A DNA stretch of 32,746 nt, from positions 1-32,746 of the forward strand of contig NZ_JAAAMJ010000029.1 of the NCBI RefSeq assembly GCF_010500835.1, written 5' to 3'. The position numbers were made by a program, and so were the translations under genes. Under the pieces are notes generated by a model, which ran no database searches, was not told where the DNA came from, and was given only the letters and a program-made list of their open reading frames with translations. Shown in pieces: positions 16,677 through 24,816 of this stretch. Position 1 is the first letter of the stretch. Each line of letters starts with the position of its first letter. The stretch is from Aurantimonas aggregata. GTDB taxonomy: Bacteria; Pseudomonadota; Alphaproteobacteria; Rhizobiales; Rhizobiaceae.

Positions 16677-17917
16677 ACGCGCCCTTCGCCGCCGGCCTCG
16701 CTGCCGCGATGCTCCTCGCAAGCCCGCTGCCGGCATCCGCCGGCGACTGGGTCCCCGCCTGGATGGCGAGCCCGCAGCCGGTCTGGAGCGCAGACTTCCT
16801 GTTCCCGACGGACGTGCCCGCGACGCTCGGGGACCGCACGGTCCGGCAGGTCGCGCGGATCGGCATCGGCGGGACGAAGGTGCGCATCCGCCTCTCCAAC
16901 GACCATGGACGGAACGCGGTGCGCATCGCGGCCGCCCATCTCGCACGGTCGACGGGCGGCATGACGATCAACCCGGCGAGCGACCGGGCACTCACCTTCG
17001 GCGGCGAGGCGAAGGGCACGATCCTGCCCGGCGCCTCGCTCCTCAGCGATCCGGTCGACATCACGGTGGCGGCTGGCGAGGACATTGCCGTCAGCCTGCA
17101 CTTCGCCGAGGCGGTCCCGGTCGAGACCTTCCACTGGGACGGCAAGGCCACGTCCCGCCTTGTCCAGGGCCTGCACGTCTCGGACACCGACCTGCCGCTG
17201 GGCGAAACCATCACGCAACGCCTGTTCCTGTCGGACATCCTCGTCGATGCGCCCGAAGCGAAGGGCACGGTCGTCGTGCTCGGCGACTCGATCACCGACG
17301 GCGCCGGCGCGACGCTCGGCGCCGATACGCGCTGGCCGGACTTCCTTGCCGCCCGCGCCGCACCACGCGGCATCGCCGTCGTCAATGCCGGCATCTCCGG
17401 CGCCCGGCTCCTCTCCGACCGGATGGGCACCAACGCCCTTGCCCGTCTCGACCGCGACGCGCTTGCCCAGCCGAAGATCGCGACGCTCATCCTCATGCTC
17501 GGGATCAACGACATCGCTTGGCCGGGCACGCCCTTCGCGCCCGGCGAGCCGCCCATGACGTTCGAGCGCCTGACGTCCGGCTACCGCCAGATCGCTGCCC
17601 GCGCCCGCGCCAACGGCGTTCGGATCGTCGGCGCGACGCTGACGCCCTTTGCCGGCGCCCTTCCCGGAACGCCGCTGGAGGCCACCTATCACAGCACGGC
17701 GAAGGACGCCCTTCGCCAGCGCATCAACGACTGGATACGCACCAGCGGAACATTCGACGCCGTCGCCGATTTCGACCGGCTGCTTGCCGATCCCGCGGAA
17801 CCGGCGCGGCTCCTGCCGGCCTATGACAGCGGCGACCGCCTGCATCCCGGCGACGCCGGCAACCAGGCGATGGCGGACGCCATCGATCTCGACACCATCC
17901 TCGGAGACACACCATGA
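16673..17917 (+). CDS. Secreted SGNH/GDSL-family hydrolase
   Basis: 414 residues. A signal peptide (about 1-22, ending PASA) is followed by a 170-residue beta-rich domain, then the SGNH domain. Block I is GDSITDG (catalytic Ser206), block III is GINDI, and block V is GDRLHPGD (Asp388 and His391). The early beta region beginning DWVPAWMASPQPVW is characteristic of bacterial SGNH esterases of the rhamnogalacturonan-acetylesterase-like type found with plant-cell-wall or polyester substrates. It likely removes acetyl or acyl groups in the periplasm or outside the cell. It overlaps the upstream transporter and downstream SDR genes by four bases each. The true ester substrate cannot be read. Confidence 0.9.
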   Translation: MNAPFAAGLAAAMLLASPLPASAGDWVPAWMASPQPVWSADFLFPTDVPATLGDRTVRQVARIGIGGTKVRIRLSNDHGRNAVRIAAAHLARSTGGMTINPASDRALTFGGEAKGTILPGASLLSDPVDITVAAGEDIAVSLHFAEAVPVETFHWDGKATSRLVQGLHVSDTDLPLGETITQRLFLSDILVDAPEAKGTVVVLGDSITDGAGATLGADTRWPDFLAARAAPRGIAVVNAGISGARLLSDRMGTNALARLDRDALAQPKIATLILMLGINDIAWPGTPFAPGEPPMTFERLTSGYRQIAARARANGVRIVGATLTPFAGALPGTPLEATYHSTAKDALRQRINDWIRTSGTFDAVADFDRLLADPAEPARLLPAYDSGDRLHPGDAGNQAMADAIDLDTILGDTP

Positions 17918-18708
17918 AGATCGACCTCACGGGCAAGACCGCCCTCGTCACCGGCTCCACCGCCGGCATCGGCTATGCCATCGCGCTCGGCCTTGCCAAG
18001 GCCGGCGCATCCGTCGTCCTCAATGGCCGCGACAAGAGTCGCACCGACGCGGCCGCTGCCAGGCTGAAGGGCGAGGCACCCGGCGCGGAAGTCACCGGAA
18101 TCGCCGGTGACGTCGCCACGGCCGAGGGCTGCAACGCCATCGTCGCGGCGCTGCCGGCCGTCGACATCCTCGTCAACAATGCCGGCATCTTCAATCCGCA
18201 GGACTTCTTCGATGTCCCCGACGCCGAGTGGGAGCGCTTCTTCGCGGTCAACGTCATGTCCGGCGTCCGGCTGTCGCGCGCCTATCTGCCGGGGATGCAG
18301 GCCAAGGGCTGGGGCCGCGTCCTGTTCCTATCGTCGGAGTCGGGCCTCAACATCCCCGTCGAGATGATCCACTACGGTATGACCAAGACCGCGGATCTCG
18401 CGTTGTCGCGGGGCCTCGCCAAGCGCATGGCCGGCATGGGCGTCACGGTGAACGCGATCCTGCCCGGCCCGACGCTGTCGGAAGGCGTTGCCGAGATGCT
18501 GGCCGGCGATGTCGCCAAGACCGGCAGGCCGCTGGAGGAGGTCGCCGCCGACTTCGTCAAGACGCACCGCTCGACCTCGATCATCCAGCGCGCGGCCACC
18601 GTCGAGGAAGTCGCCAATCTCTGCGTCTACGTCGCGTCGCCACAGGCGTCCGCGACCACCGGCGCGGCGTTGCGCGTCGACGGCGGCGTAGTCGACACGA
18701 TCGCCTGA
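17914..18708 (+). CDS. Short-chain dehydrogenase/reductase (SDR)
   Basis: 264 residues, classical SDR. It shows TGSTAGIG (13-20) for the dinucleotide phosphate, NNAG, a catalytic Ser in LSSESG, and YGMTK (Tyr154, Lys158). Asn-Gly-Arg after the second strand (LNGRDKS) suggests NADP preference. It oxidises or reduces an alcohol/ketone in the cytoplasm; the substrate is unknown. It is last in the MFS-SGNH-SDR operon, and its ATG overlaps the hydrolase stop (ATGA). A long perfect hairpin follows at 18732-18758. Confidence 0.93.
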   Translation: MKIDLTGKTALVTGSTAGIGYAIALGLAKAGASVVLNGRDKSRTDAAAARLKGEAPGAEVTGIAGDVATAEGCNAIVAALPAVDILVNNAGIFNPQDFFDVPDAEWERFFAVNVMSGVRLSRAYLPGMQAKGWGRVLFLSSESGLNIPVEMIHYGMTKTADLALSRGLAKRMAGMGVTVNAILPGPTLSEGVAEMLAGDVAKTGRPLEEVAADFVKTHRSTSIIQRAATVEEVANLCVYVASPQASATTGAALRVDGGVVDTIA

Positions 18709-18731
18709 CGACGAGCCGTTTCGGCACCATC

Positions 18732-18758
18732 CTGCAGGCGGGCGCCGCCCGCCTGCAG
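18732..18758. terminator. Perfect 12-bp palindromic hairpin between convergent genes
   Basis: CTGCAGGCGGGC and GCCCGCCTGCAG separated by GCC. It sits between the SDR stop (18708) and the stop of the leftward gamma-glutamyltransferase-family gene (18806). It should work in both directions, though without a T-tract. Confidence 0.6.
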
Positions 18759-18805
18759 CGTCCCGCGATCAGCGACGTTGCAGAGCCTGAACCGATGCCG
18801 CTTTT

Positions 18806-20380
18806 CTAGTAGCCGAGTGCCATGCCGTCCTTGCGGCTGTCCGAGCCGCCTTCGAGCGCCTCGCCGTGAAGGCGGATGGCCTGCGCCCCGCCGATGGGGG
18901 ACGGAGCGATTTTGATCACGTGGCCCCGGGCCTCGAGATCGCGCCGAACATCGTCCGGGATCCCGGGCTCGAGTTCGAGCACGCCATTGACGGCGAAGCT
19001 GCGGGGCTCGTCGATCGCGCCCTGCAAGTCCAGGCCGCGGTCGAAGACATCCGACAGAAACGCGGCATGGCCGGTCGCCTGATAATGGCCGCCCATCACC
19101 CCGAACGTCATGACGGCGCGCCCGTCCTCGGTCACCATTCCTGGAATGATCGTGTGCATCGGCCGCTTGGACGGGGCGATGGCGTTGACGTGACCCTTCT
19201 TCAGGCTGAACGACGATCCCCGGTTGTGGAACAGGACGCCGGTCGCCGGATCCATCCGGCCCGAACCGAAGCCCTTGAACAGCGAATTGATCAGCGACAG
19301 CGCATTTCCCTCGTCGTCGACGACGCTGAGGTACACCGTGTCGGCATGCTCGACCTCATCCCAGAGGACCGGCTCGCGCGCTTGGTCGAGCGCGATGCGT
19401 CCGCGCAGCGCATCGATCGCAGCGTCTCCGAGCAGCGTATCGAGAGCCCGCGCATCGGGCTCGCCGTCACCCACCAGAAGGTCGCGGTGATGGTAGGCGA
19501 GCTTCGTCGCCTCGGCCTGCACATGGATTCGATCCGCCGCTTCCATCGAGCCGAGGTCGAAACGCTCCAGTATCTTCAGGATAAGCAACGCGGTGACGCC
19601 CTGGCCGTTCGGCGGGCATTCGTGAACCCGGTAGCCTTTGTAGGTCGCCGAGATCGGCTCCACCCACTGCGCCGCGTCCGCGCCGTCGGCGAAATCCTCG
19701 CCCGTATGAAGCCCGCCGAGCGATTGCAGGTACCGAACCATGCTGCCGGCGTTCTCTCCCGCGTAGAAGGCCCCAGCCCCTGCGCTCGCGATGGCGCCCA
19801 GCAGACGTCCCAGCGCCGGGTTGCGACGGATGTCGCCGACCCGGGGCGGACGCCCATCGGGAAGGAAAACGGCAGCGGCATGGGGGTCGAGGACGCCGCA
19901 ATAGGCAGTCCAGTCCTTGGCGACCCGCAGGGTCACCACGTAGCCGCCATTGGCGTAGCCGATCGCGCGCGCGAAGATCTCGTCCAGCGGGAGCGAGCCG
20001 TAGTCCCGATGCAGCCGGCACCACGCCGAAATCGCGCCGGGAACGGTGATCGCATGGGCGCTCGTCTGCGGGATTTCACCCGTCAGCCCCGATGCGAGAA
20101 TGGCATCCAGCGTCGCCGCCTTCGGGGTGCGCCCGGACCCGTTCAACGCCTTCACCCCCTGTCCTGCCGGCGCGTAGAGGGCGTAGCAGTCTCCCCCGAC
20201 CCCGGTCATCAGCGGGTCCACGACCGACTGAACCGCGACGGCGGCGATCCCCGCATCCACGGCGTTGCCGCCGCGTTGCAGGATTTCGAGACCGGCCGCC
20301 GTTGCCCCCGGATGCGACGTCGCGATCATCGCCCGGCGCGCAAATGTCGACGGACGGCGTCCGGAAAAGAAATCGAACAT
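18806..20380 (-). CDS. Gamma-glutamyltransferase-family (Ntn hydrolase) protein
   Basis: About 524 residues from ATG 20380, which has AGGAAAA seven bases upstream (GTG 20398 is also open). It begins directly with the mature fold (MIATSHPGATAAGLEILQRGGNAVDAGIAA) and has no evident signal peptide, so it may be cytoplasmic, unlike classic periplasmic Ggt. The self-cleavage and catalytic Thr is Thr348 in DTVYLSVVDDEGN, with the downstream GSGRMDPATGVLFHNRGSSF block. The usual T-x-H is T-V-Y here, as in YwrD-like relatives, which may hydrolyse gamma-glutamyl or related amide bonds and not transpeptidate. It lies next to the XRE-cupin regulator and the amidohydrolase/peptide transporter operon, so it probably belongs to that pathway. 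Confidence 0.88.
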   Translation of the reverse strand: MFDFFSGRRPSTFARRAMIATSHPGATAAGLEILQRGGNAVDAGIAAVAVQSVVDPLMTGVGGDCYALYAPAGQGVKALNGSGRTPKAATLDAILASGLTGEIPQTSAHAITVPGAISAWCRLHRDYGSLPLDEIFARAIGYANGGYVVTLRVAKDWTAYCGVLDPHAAAVFLPDGRPPRVGDIRRNPALGRLLGAIASAGAGAFYAGENAGSMVRYLQSLGGLHTGEDFADGADAAQWVEPISATYKGYRVHECPPNGQGVTALLILKILERFDLGSMEAADRIHVQAEATKLAYHHRDLLVGDGEPDARALDTLLGDAAIDALRGRIALDQAREPVLWDEVEHADTVYLSVVDDEGNALSLINSLFKGFGSGRMDPATGVLFHNRGSSFSLKKGHVNAIAPSKRPMHTIIPGMVTEDGRAVMTFGVMGGHYQATGHAAFLSDVFDRGLDLQGAIDEPRSFAVNGVLELEPGIPDDVRRDLEARGHVIKIAPSPIGGAQAIRLHGEALEGGSDSRKDGMALGY

Positions 20381-20526
20381 GAGGTTTTCCTGTTTCACGA
20401 ATGATGTGTTGGGGGAGATGCTCCAGCCAGTCGCGGAGCGCCCTCGTCGAAGCGTGGTTCACTGCCCGTGCTCGGCAGGGTCGTCGTGAGCGGAGGGTGC
20501 GCCGGGTGAGGCCTGGCGTTTCGCCG

Positions 20527-21135
20527 TCACAGATACGGCGGCGAGCAGGCGCTCACGACTTCGCAGGGGCAATCGTGGACGTTGCGGAAGCGATGCGGCG
20601 TGCGGCTGTCGAAGAGATAGGCGTCACCGGGCTTCAGCACCTGGACCTGCTCGCCCACCGTCAGCTCCAGCTCGCCGGCGATCACCACCCCGCCCTCGTG
20701 GGAATCGTGCTCCAGCATCGTCGGACCCGTATCCGCGCCCGGAGCGTAGTGCTCGTGCAGGATCTGCAGATTGTGCGATCGCGCATGCCCGACCTGGCGG
20801 AGCGAGATCTTGCCGGACTTGGTCTCGCCGTTCAGCCGGTAGAGCTGCGAGGTCAGATCGATCAGTTCCTCCGGCCTGAAAACCACCTTCGTGTCCTGCG
20901 GCCGGTCGGGCTCGAAGAAATCGGCCATCGTCATCGAGATGCCGCCGAGGATCTTGCGCAGCGAGGCGACGGAGGGGCTCGACCGGTTCTGCTCGATCAT
21001 CGAAATGAGCCCATGTGCGACGCCCGCCCGCGTCGCCAGTTCCCGCTGCGTCAGCGCGAACTGGATGCGGATCTGGCGAAGCCGCCGACCCACGTCGAAT
21101 CCGTCGCCATCTGGAACATCCCCGTGCGGGACCAT
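20527..21135 (-). CDS. XRE-cupin transcriptional regulator (PuuR type)
   Basis: About 202 residues from ATG 21135. An N-terminal XRE helix-turn-helix (RRLRQIRIQFALTQRELATRAGVAHGLISMIEQNRSSPSVASLRKIL) is followed by a C-terminal cupin_2 domain (EGGVVIAGELELTVGEQVQVLKPGDAYLFDSRTPHRFRN). Such regulators sense a small metabolite in the cupin and often control polyamine, amino-acid or peptide catabolism. The frame opens at GTG 21159, but the best promoter (-10 at 21164-21169) would start transcription at about 21157, so ATG 21135 fits better. It is divergent from the amidohydrolase/transport operon and upstream of the gamma-glutamyltransferase-family gene in the same direction. It likely regulates both sides and itself. 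Confidence 0.9.
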   Translation of the reverse strand: MVPHGDVPDGDGFDVGRRLRQIRIQFALTQRELATRAGVAHGLISMIEQNRSSPSVASLRKILGGISMTMADFFEPDRPQDTKVVFRPEELIDLTSQLYRLNGETKSGKISLRQVGHARSHNLQILHEHYAPGADTGPTMLEHDSHEGGVVIAGELELTVGEQVQVLKPGDAYLFDSRTPHRFRNVHDCPCEVVSACSPPYL

Positions 21136-21149
21136 CGGCCGCCTACCCT

Positions 21150-21161
21150 CTGTTTGCACAG
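21150..21161. promoter_or_regulatory. Candidate operator for the XRE-cupin regulator
   Basis: CTGTTTGCACAG, with CTGT and ACAG as inverted arms. It overlaps the predicted leftward transcription start and would allow autorepression. Short, so chance occurrence is possible. Confidence 0.35.
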
Positions 21162-21163
21162 AA

Positions 21164-21192
21164 AATATACAAGCCTAAAAAAGCTACCGCAA
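21164..21192 (-). promoter_or_regulatory. Promoter of the XRE-cupin regulator
   Basis: TTGCGG (21187-21192) and TATATT (21164-21169) on the minus strand are separated by exactly 17 bases in an unusually AT-rich stretch. The predicted start near 21157 supports ATG 21135. Confidence 0.5.
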
Positions 21193-21197
21193 GCGTA

Positions 21198-21226
21198 TTG
21201 CTCAGAATCATGAGCTTCGCTAGGCT
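21198..21226 (+). promoter_or_regulatory. Candidate promoter of the amidohydrolase/transport operon
   Basis: TTGCTC (21198-21203) and TAGGCT (21221-21226) with a 17-base spacer, about 65 bases before the first ATG. Each hexamer matches consensus at three positions only, so this is a weak call. Confidence 0.3.
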
Positions 21227-21291
21227 GATTGTCGAGCGAATGAAGCGACCGAATTTCTGGCTCCCCTGACCGGGCGCCACAGGAGCGTCGA

Positions 21292-22938
21292 ATGAGCGAA
21301 GCTGACTTGATCCTCTCCGGTGGCCGCGTCTTCTGCGGGCTTGCGGAGGGCTTCGCCGAAGCGATGGCCGTAAAGGGAGACGTCATACTCGCCGTCGGAA
21401 CGGCCGACGAGATCGGCGCGTTCGCCGGTCCCTCCACCCGCCATATCGACCTCCACGGCCGCGCCGCGCTACCCGGTCTCAACGACGCCCACATGCATCT
21501 GCTCCCGTTCGGCCTCGGCCTGTCGGAGGTGAATTTGCGCCCGGAGACCGGCGCCCGTAGCGTCGGCGAGGTGTTGCGCCGGATCGGCGAGGCCGCCAAA
21601 GGAAAGGCGCCCGGCGAATGGGTGCTCGGCCGCGGCTACGATCACAACGAGCTGGCTGAAAAGCGCCATCCGACCGCCGAGGAACTCGACAGCGTCGCCC
21701 CAAGCAACCCCGTCTGGATCAAGCGCACCTGCGGCCACGTCTCGGTCGTCAACACGCTGGCGATGCGCGAGGCCGGCATCGGTCACAACACGCCTGTCCC
21801 GGAAGGCGGCATGATCGAACGCCGCGACAACAAGCTCACGGGCATGCTCGCGGAACGCGCCCAGCGCCTCGTCGTCGACGTCATGCCCAAGCATGACGTG
21901 GCGACCCTGATCGAGGCGATCGAGCGCGCCGGCGAGCACATGCTGAGCCAGGGCTTCACCAGCGTGATGGACGCCGCCGTCGGCATGTACGGCGGCATGG
22001 ACGAGATCGCCGCCTATGAAGAGGCGGCGGCGACAGGCCGTCTGCCGGTGCGCACCTGGGTCTGCATCTATGGCAATCCGGACGGCATCGCCGCGCCGGC
22101 CCACGATGGCGGCTACCGCTTCGGGCGCGAGACGGGGCTCCTGCGCTACGGCGCGATGAAGGTGTTCGGCGACGGCAGCGCCGGCGGCCTGACCGCCGCC
22201 ATGTCCGAACCCTACATCGTCGGCGACCCGGACAATCGCGGCATCTTCTGCTTTTCCGACGAGGAAATGCATGGCCGGCTTAAACAATATCATGAGCAGG
22301 GCTATCAGCTGGCCATCCACGCGATCGGCGACGCGGCGATCGAGCAGGTCCTCAGCGGGATGGAGCGTGCCGCCAGCCCGGCCCACCCGATCGAGGGTCG
22401 GCGCCACCGCATCGAGCATTGCGGCTTCCTGACGCCCGGCCAGCGCGCCCGCATGATCGCCGCCGGCATCGAGCCCGTGCCGCAGCCGGTGTTCATCTAC
22501 GAGTTCGGCGACCTGTACATCGAGTGCGTCGGCGAGGATCGTGCCTTCGCATCCTATCCGATGCGCACCTGGCTGGCCGAGGGCCAGCATCCGGCGGCCT
22601 CCTCGGACGCGCCGGTCTCGACGACCGATCCGTTCAAGAACCTCTTCACCATGGTCACCCGAAAGACCAACCGCGGCACCGTGATCAATGCCGACGAGGC
22701 GGTGACGCTGGAGCAGGCCATCCACGCCTACACCTATTGCGGCGCCTACACCCAGTTCGCCGAGGACAGGGTCGGGCGACTGATCCCCGGCCAGCTCGCC
22801 GACATCTGCGTCGTCTCGCACGACATCTTCGCCATCGACCCGGCCGCCCTGGAAAACGACGTGCGCTGCGACCTGACCGTGCGGGGCGGCGAGATCGTCT
22901 TCGACCGCCTCGGCCAGTTCGCCCAGGCCGCGCAGTAG
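21292..22938 (+). CDS. YtcJ-like metal-dependent amidohydrolase
   Basis: 548 residues, amidohydrolase_3 type, cytoplasmic. Seen motifs are the metal-binding H67-M-H69 in LNDAHMH, HVSVVNT, a lysine in AMKVFGDGSAGG that probably bridges the metals, His in AIHAIGDAAI and RIEHCG, and Asp in SSDAPVSTTDPF. YtcJ-like enzymes hydrolyse amide, N-formyl or cyclic amide bonds in small molecules. GGAG lies nine bases before the ATG. It is the first gene of the rightward operon, divergent from the regulator and 11 bases ahead of the first permease. Probably it works on the imported compound or on its first product. The exact bond cut is unknown. Confidence 0.9.
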   Translation: MSEADLILSGGRVFCGLAEGFAEAMAVKGDVILAVGTADEIGAFAGPSTRHIDLHGRAALPGLNDAHMHLLPFGLGLSEVNLRPETGARSVGEVLRRIGEAAKGKAPGEWVLGRGYDHNELAEKRHPTAEELDSVAPSNPVWIKRTCGHVSVVNTLAMREAGIGHNTPVPEGGMIERRDNKLTGMLAERAQRLVVDVMPKHDVATLIEAIERAGEHMLSQGFTSVMDAAVGMYGGMDEIAAYEEAAATGRLPVRTWVCIYGNPDGIAAPAHDGGYRFGRETGLLRYGAMKVFGDGSAGGLTAAMSEPYIVGDPDNRGIFCFSDEEMHGRLKQYHEQGYQLAIHAIGDAAIEQVLSGMERAASPAHPIEGRRHRIEHCGFLTPGQRARMIAAGIEPVPQPVFIYEFGDLYIECVGEDRAFASYPMRTWLAEGQHPAASSDAPVSTTDPFKNLFTMVTRKTNRGTVINADEAVTLEQAIHAYTYCGAYTQFAEDRVGRLIPGQLADICVVSHDIFAIDPAALENDVRCDLTVRGGEIVFDRLGQFAQAAQ

Positions 22939-22949
22939 GGCCGGCGCCG

Positions 22950-23891
22950 ATGCTCCGCCACACCATCCAGCGACTGCTCATCGCGATCCCGGTGCTGTTC
23001 GGCGTGCTGCTCGTCGGCTTCCTGCTGATGCAGGTGGTGCCGACCGACCCGGCCATCGTGCGGGCCGGTCCCACCGCCACGCAGGATATCGTCGAGCAGA
23101 TCCGCCGCCAGCTCGGGCTCGACCAGCCGCTCTGGTACCAGTTTGGACTCTATGTCTGGCGCCTCGCGCAAGGCGATCTCGGCGTCTCGCTGATCAATAA
23201 CGTGCCGGTGACGCGCGAGCTCGCAGCGACGATCGGCCCGACGGTCGAGCTGATGTTCGCCTCGCTGTTCTGGTCCATCCCGCTCGGCATCCTGCTCGGC
23301 ACGGTCGGCGCCTACTATCGCGGCACGATCCTCGACCGCGCGATCATGGCCGTCTCGGTGGCCGGCGTCTCGATCCCGGTCTTCTTCCTCGGCCTCGTGC
23401 TCATCTGGCTCTTCGGCTTTCACTGGCAGCTCCTGCCGTTCACCGGGCGCGGCGGCCCGTTGTGGAGCTGGGAAGGCATCCGCGCCATCATCCTGCCGGC
23501 CATAACGCTCGGCGGCGTCTTCGTCGGTCCCGTGGCGCGCATGACCCGCACCTCGGTGCTCGACGTCCTCGGCGCAGACCATGTGCGCACGGCGCGGGCC
23601 AAGGGGCTCAGCGAGCGGGTGGTGGTCCTGCGGCATGCGCTGCGCAATGCGATGGTGCCGGTGGTGACGCTGATCGGCCTGCAGATCGGCTTCCTGCTCG
23701 GCGGCGCGGTGGTGACGGAGACGGTATTCTCCTGGCCCGGCATCGGCCGCCTCGCCGTCGGCGCGATCCTGTCGAGCGACATGCCGATGGCCCAGGGGAC
23801 GATCATCATCCTGTCACTCGGCTTCATCCTCATCAACCTGACCGTGGATGTCCTCTACGCCCTCCTCGATCCGCGGGTGCGCAGCACATGA
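22950..23891 (+). CDS. Dpp/Opp-type ABC permease, DppB-like
   Basis: 313 residues, six membrane segments. The N-terminus MLRHTIQRLLIAIPVLFGVLLVGFLLMQVVPTDPA is typical of DppB/NikB-like permeases. The cytoplasmic EAA-type loop DHVRTARAKGLSERVVVLRHALRNAMVPVV contacts the ATPases. The frame is open far upstream, but the true start is ATG 22950, eleven bases after the amidohydrolase stop. It overlaps the next permease by four bases (23888-23891). It forms the inner-membrane channel for a peptide-like substrate together with the next gene. Confidence 0.95.
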   Translation: MLRHTIQRLLIAIPVLFGVLLVGFLLMQVVPTDPAIVRAGPTATQDIVEQIRRQLGLDQPLWYQFGLYVWRLAQGDLGVSLINNVPVTRELAATIGPTVELMFASLFWSIPLGILLGTVGAYYRGTILDRAIMAVSVAGVSIPVFFLGLVLIWLFGFHWQLLPFTGRGGPLWSWEGIRAIILPAITLGGVFVGPVARMTRTSVLDVLGADHVRTARAKGLSERVVVLRHALRNAMVPVVTLIGLQIGFLLGGAVVTETVFSWPGIGRLAVGAILSSDMPMAQGTIIILSLGFILINLTVDVLYALLDPRVRST

Positions 23892-24787
23892 GCGACGTGA
23901 CGACCACGACCGGCGCGGTGCCGGCCGCAGCGCCCATCATGGTGGAGGATACGTTCGTGCGCGCATCGGTCTGGCGCGTGCTCACCTCCGACGTCGGTGC
24001 GGTGATCGCGCTGGTCATCGTGGGGCTGCTCGTGTTCGCCGCCGCATTCGCGCCGTGGATCGCGCCGTCCGATCCCTATTCGAGCGATCTGGTCAACATG
24101 CTGAAGGCGCCCGGCGAGGTCGGCCTGCTCGGCACCGATGCGCAGGGCCGGGACATGATCACCCGGCTCCTTTTCGGGCTGCGGACCACCCTCCTGATGA
24201 GCCTTGCTTCCGTCGTGCTCGGCTGCGGCATCGGCGCGGTCGTCGGCTTTGCCGCCGCCTACTATCCGCGCCTGTCCGGCCTGCTGATGCGGCTGATGGA
24301 CGTCCTTCTGTCCTTCCCCGCGATCCTCTTCGGCCTCGCCATCGCGGCGATCTTCGGGCCCGGCCTCATCGCCGTCGTCATCGCGCTCTCCGTTGCCACC
24401 ATCCCGCTGATGGCCCGGGTGGTGCGCGGCGCGGCGCTCGTCGTCATGCACCAGGAATATGTCGAGGGCGCCCGCTCGATCGGCATGAGCGACCGCCGGC
24501 TGATCCTGAAATACCTGCTGCCCAACTGCCTGTCGCAGATCTTCGTGTTCGTGTCCCTGCGCTTCGGGCAGGTGATCCTTCTGGGCTCGGCACTCTCCTT
24601 CATCGGGCTCGGCGCCCAGCCGCCGACGGCGGAGCTCGGCACGATGGCGTCGGACGGGCGCGCCTACCTGTTCTTCGCGCCCCATGTCTCGGCCCTGCCG
24701 AGCCTGCTGATCTTCATCGTCGTCCTTGCCCTCAACGTGCTCGGCGACGCGCTGCGGGACGCCCTCGACCCGAAACTTCGAAAATAG
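23888..24787 (+). CDS. Dpp/Opp-type ABC permease, DppC-like
   Basis: 299 residues, six membrane segments after a short cytoplasmic N-terminus (about 1-30). The DppC hallmarks are HLLGTD-like GLLGTDAQGRDMITRLLFGLRTTL, the EAA loop EYVEGARSIGMSDRRLILKYLLPN, and the C-terminal GDALRDALDPKLRK. It begins at ATG 23888, inside the previous gene's stop (ATGA), and partners that permease. Frames further upstream are extensions without family sequence. Confidence 0.95.
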   Translation: MSDVTTTTGAVPAAAPIMVEDTFVRASVWRVLTSDVGAVIALVIVGLLVFAAAFAPWIAPSDPYSSDLVNMLKAPGEVGLLGTDAQGRDMITRLLFGLRTTLLMSLASVVLGCGIGAVVGFAAAYYPRLSGLLMRLMDVLLSFPAILFGLAIAAIFGPGLIAVVIALSVATIPLMARVVRGAALVVMHQEYVEGARSIGMSDRRLILKYLLPNCLSQIFVFVSLRFGQVILLGSALSFIGLGAQPPTAELGTMASDGRAYLFFAPHVSALPSLLIFIVVLALNVLGDALRDALDPKLRK

Positions 24788-24816
24788 CCCATCCCCGTCG
24801 TCACAGGAGAAGCAGC

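Noticed and set aside
18866-20404. 512-codon plus-strand ORF opposite the gamma-glutamyltransferase-family gene
   Set aside because: Antisense shadow caused by GC-rich codon bias; composition is Arg/Ala/Gly-rich with no family motif, while the minus strand has a full enzyme.
22419-22949. Long N-terminal extension of the DppB-like permease
   Set aside because: It overlaps the amidohydrolase in another frame and is Arg/His-rich; the permease family start is at 22950.
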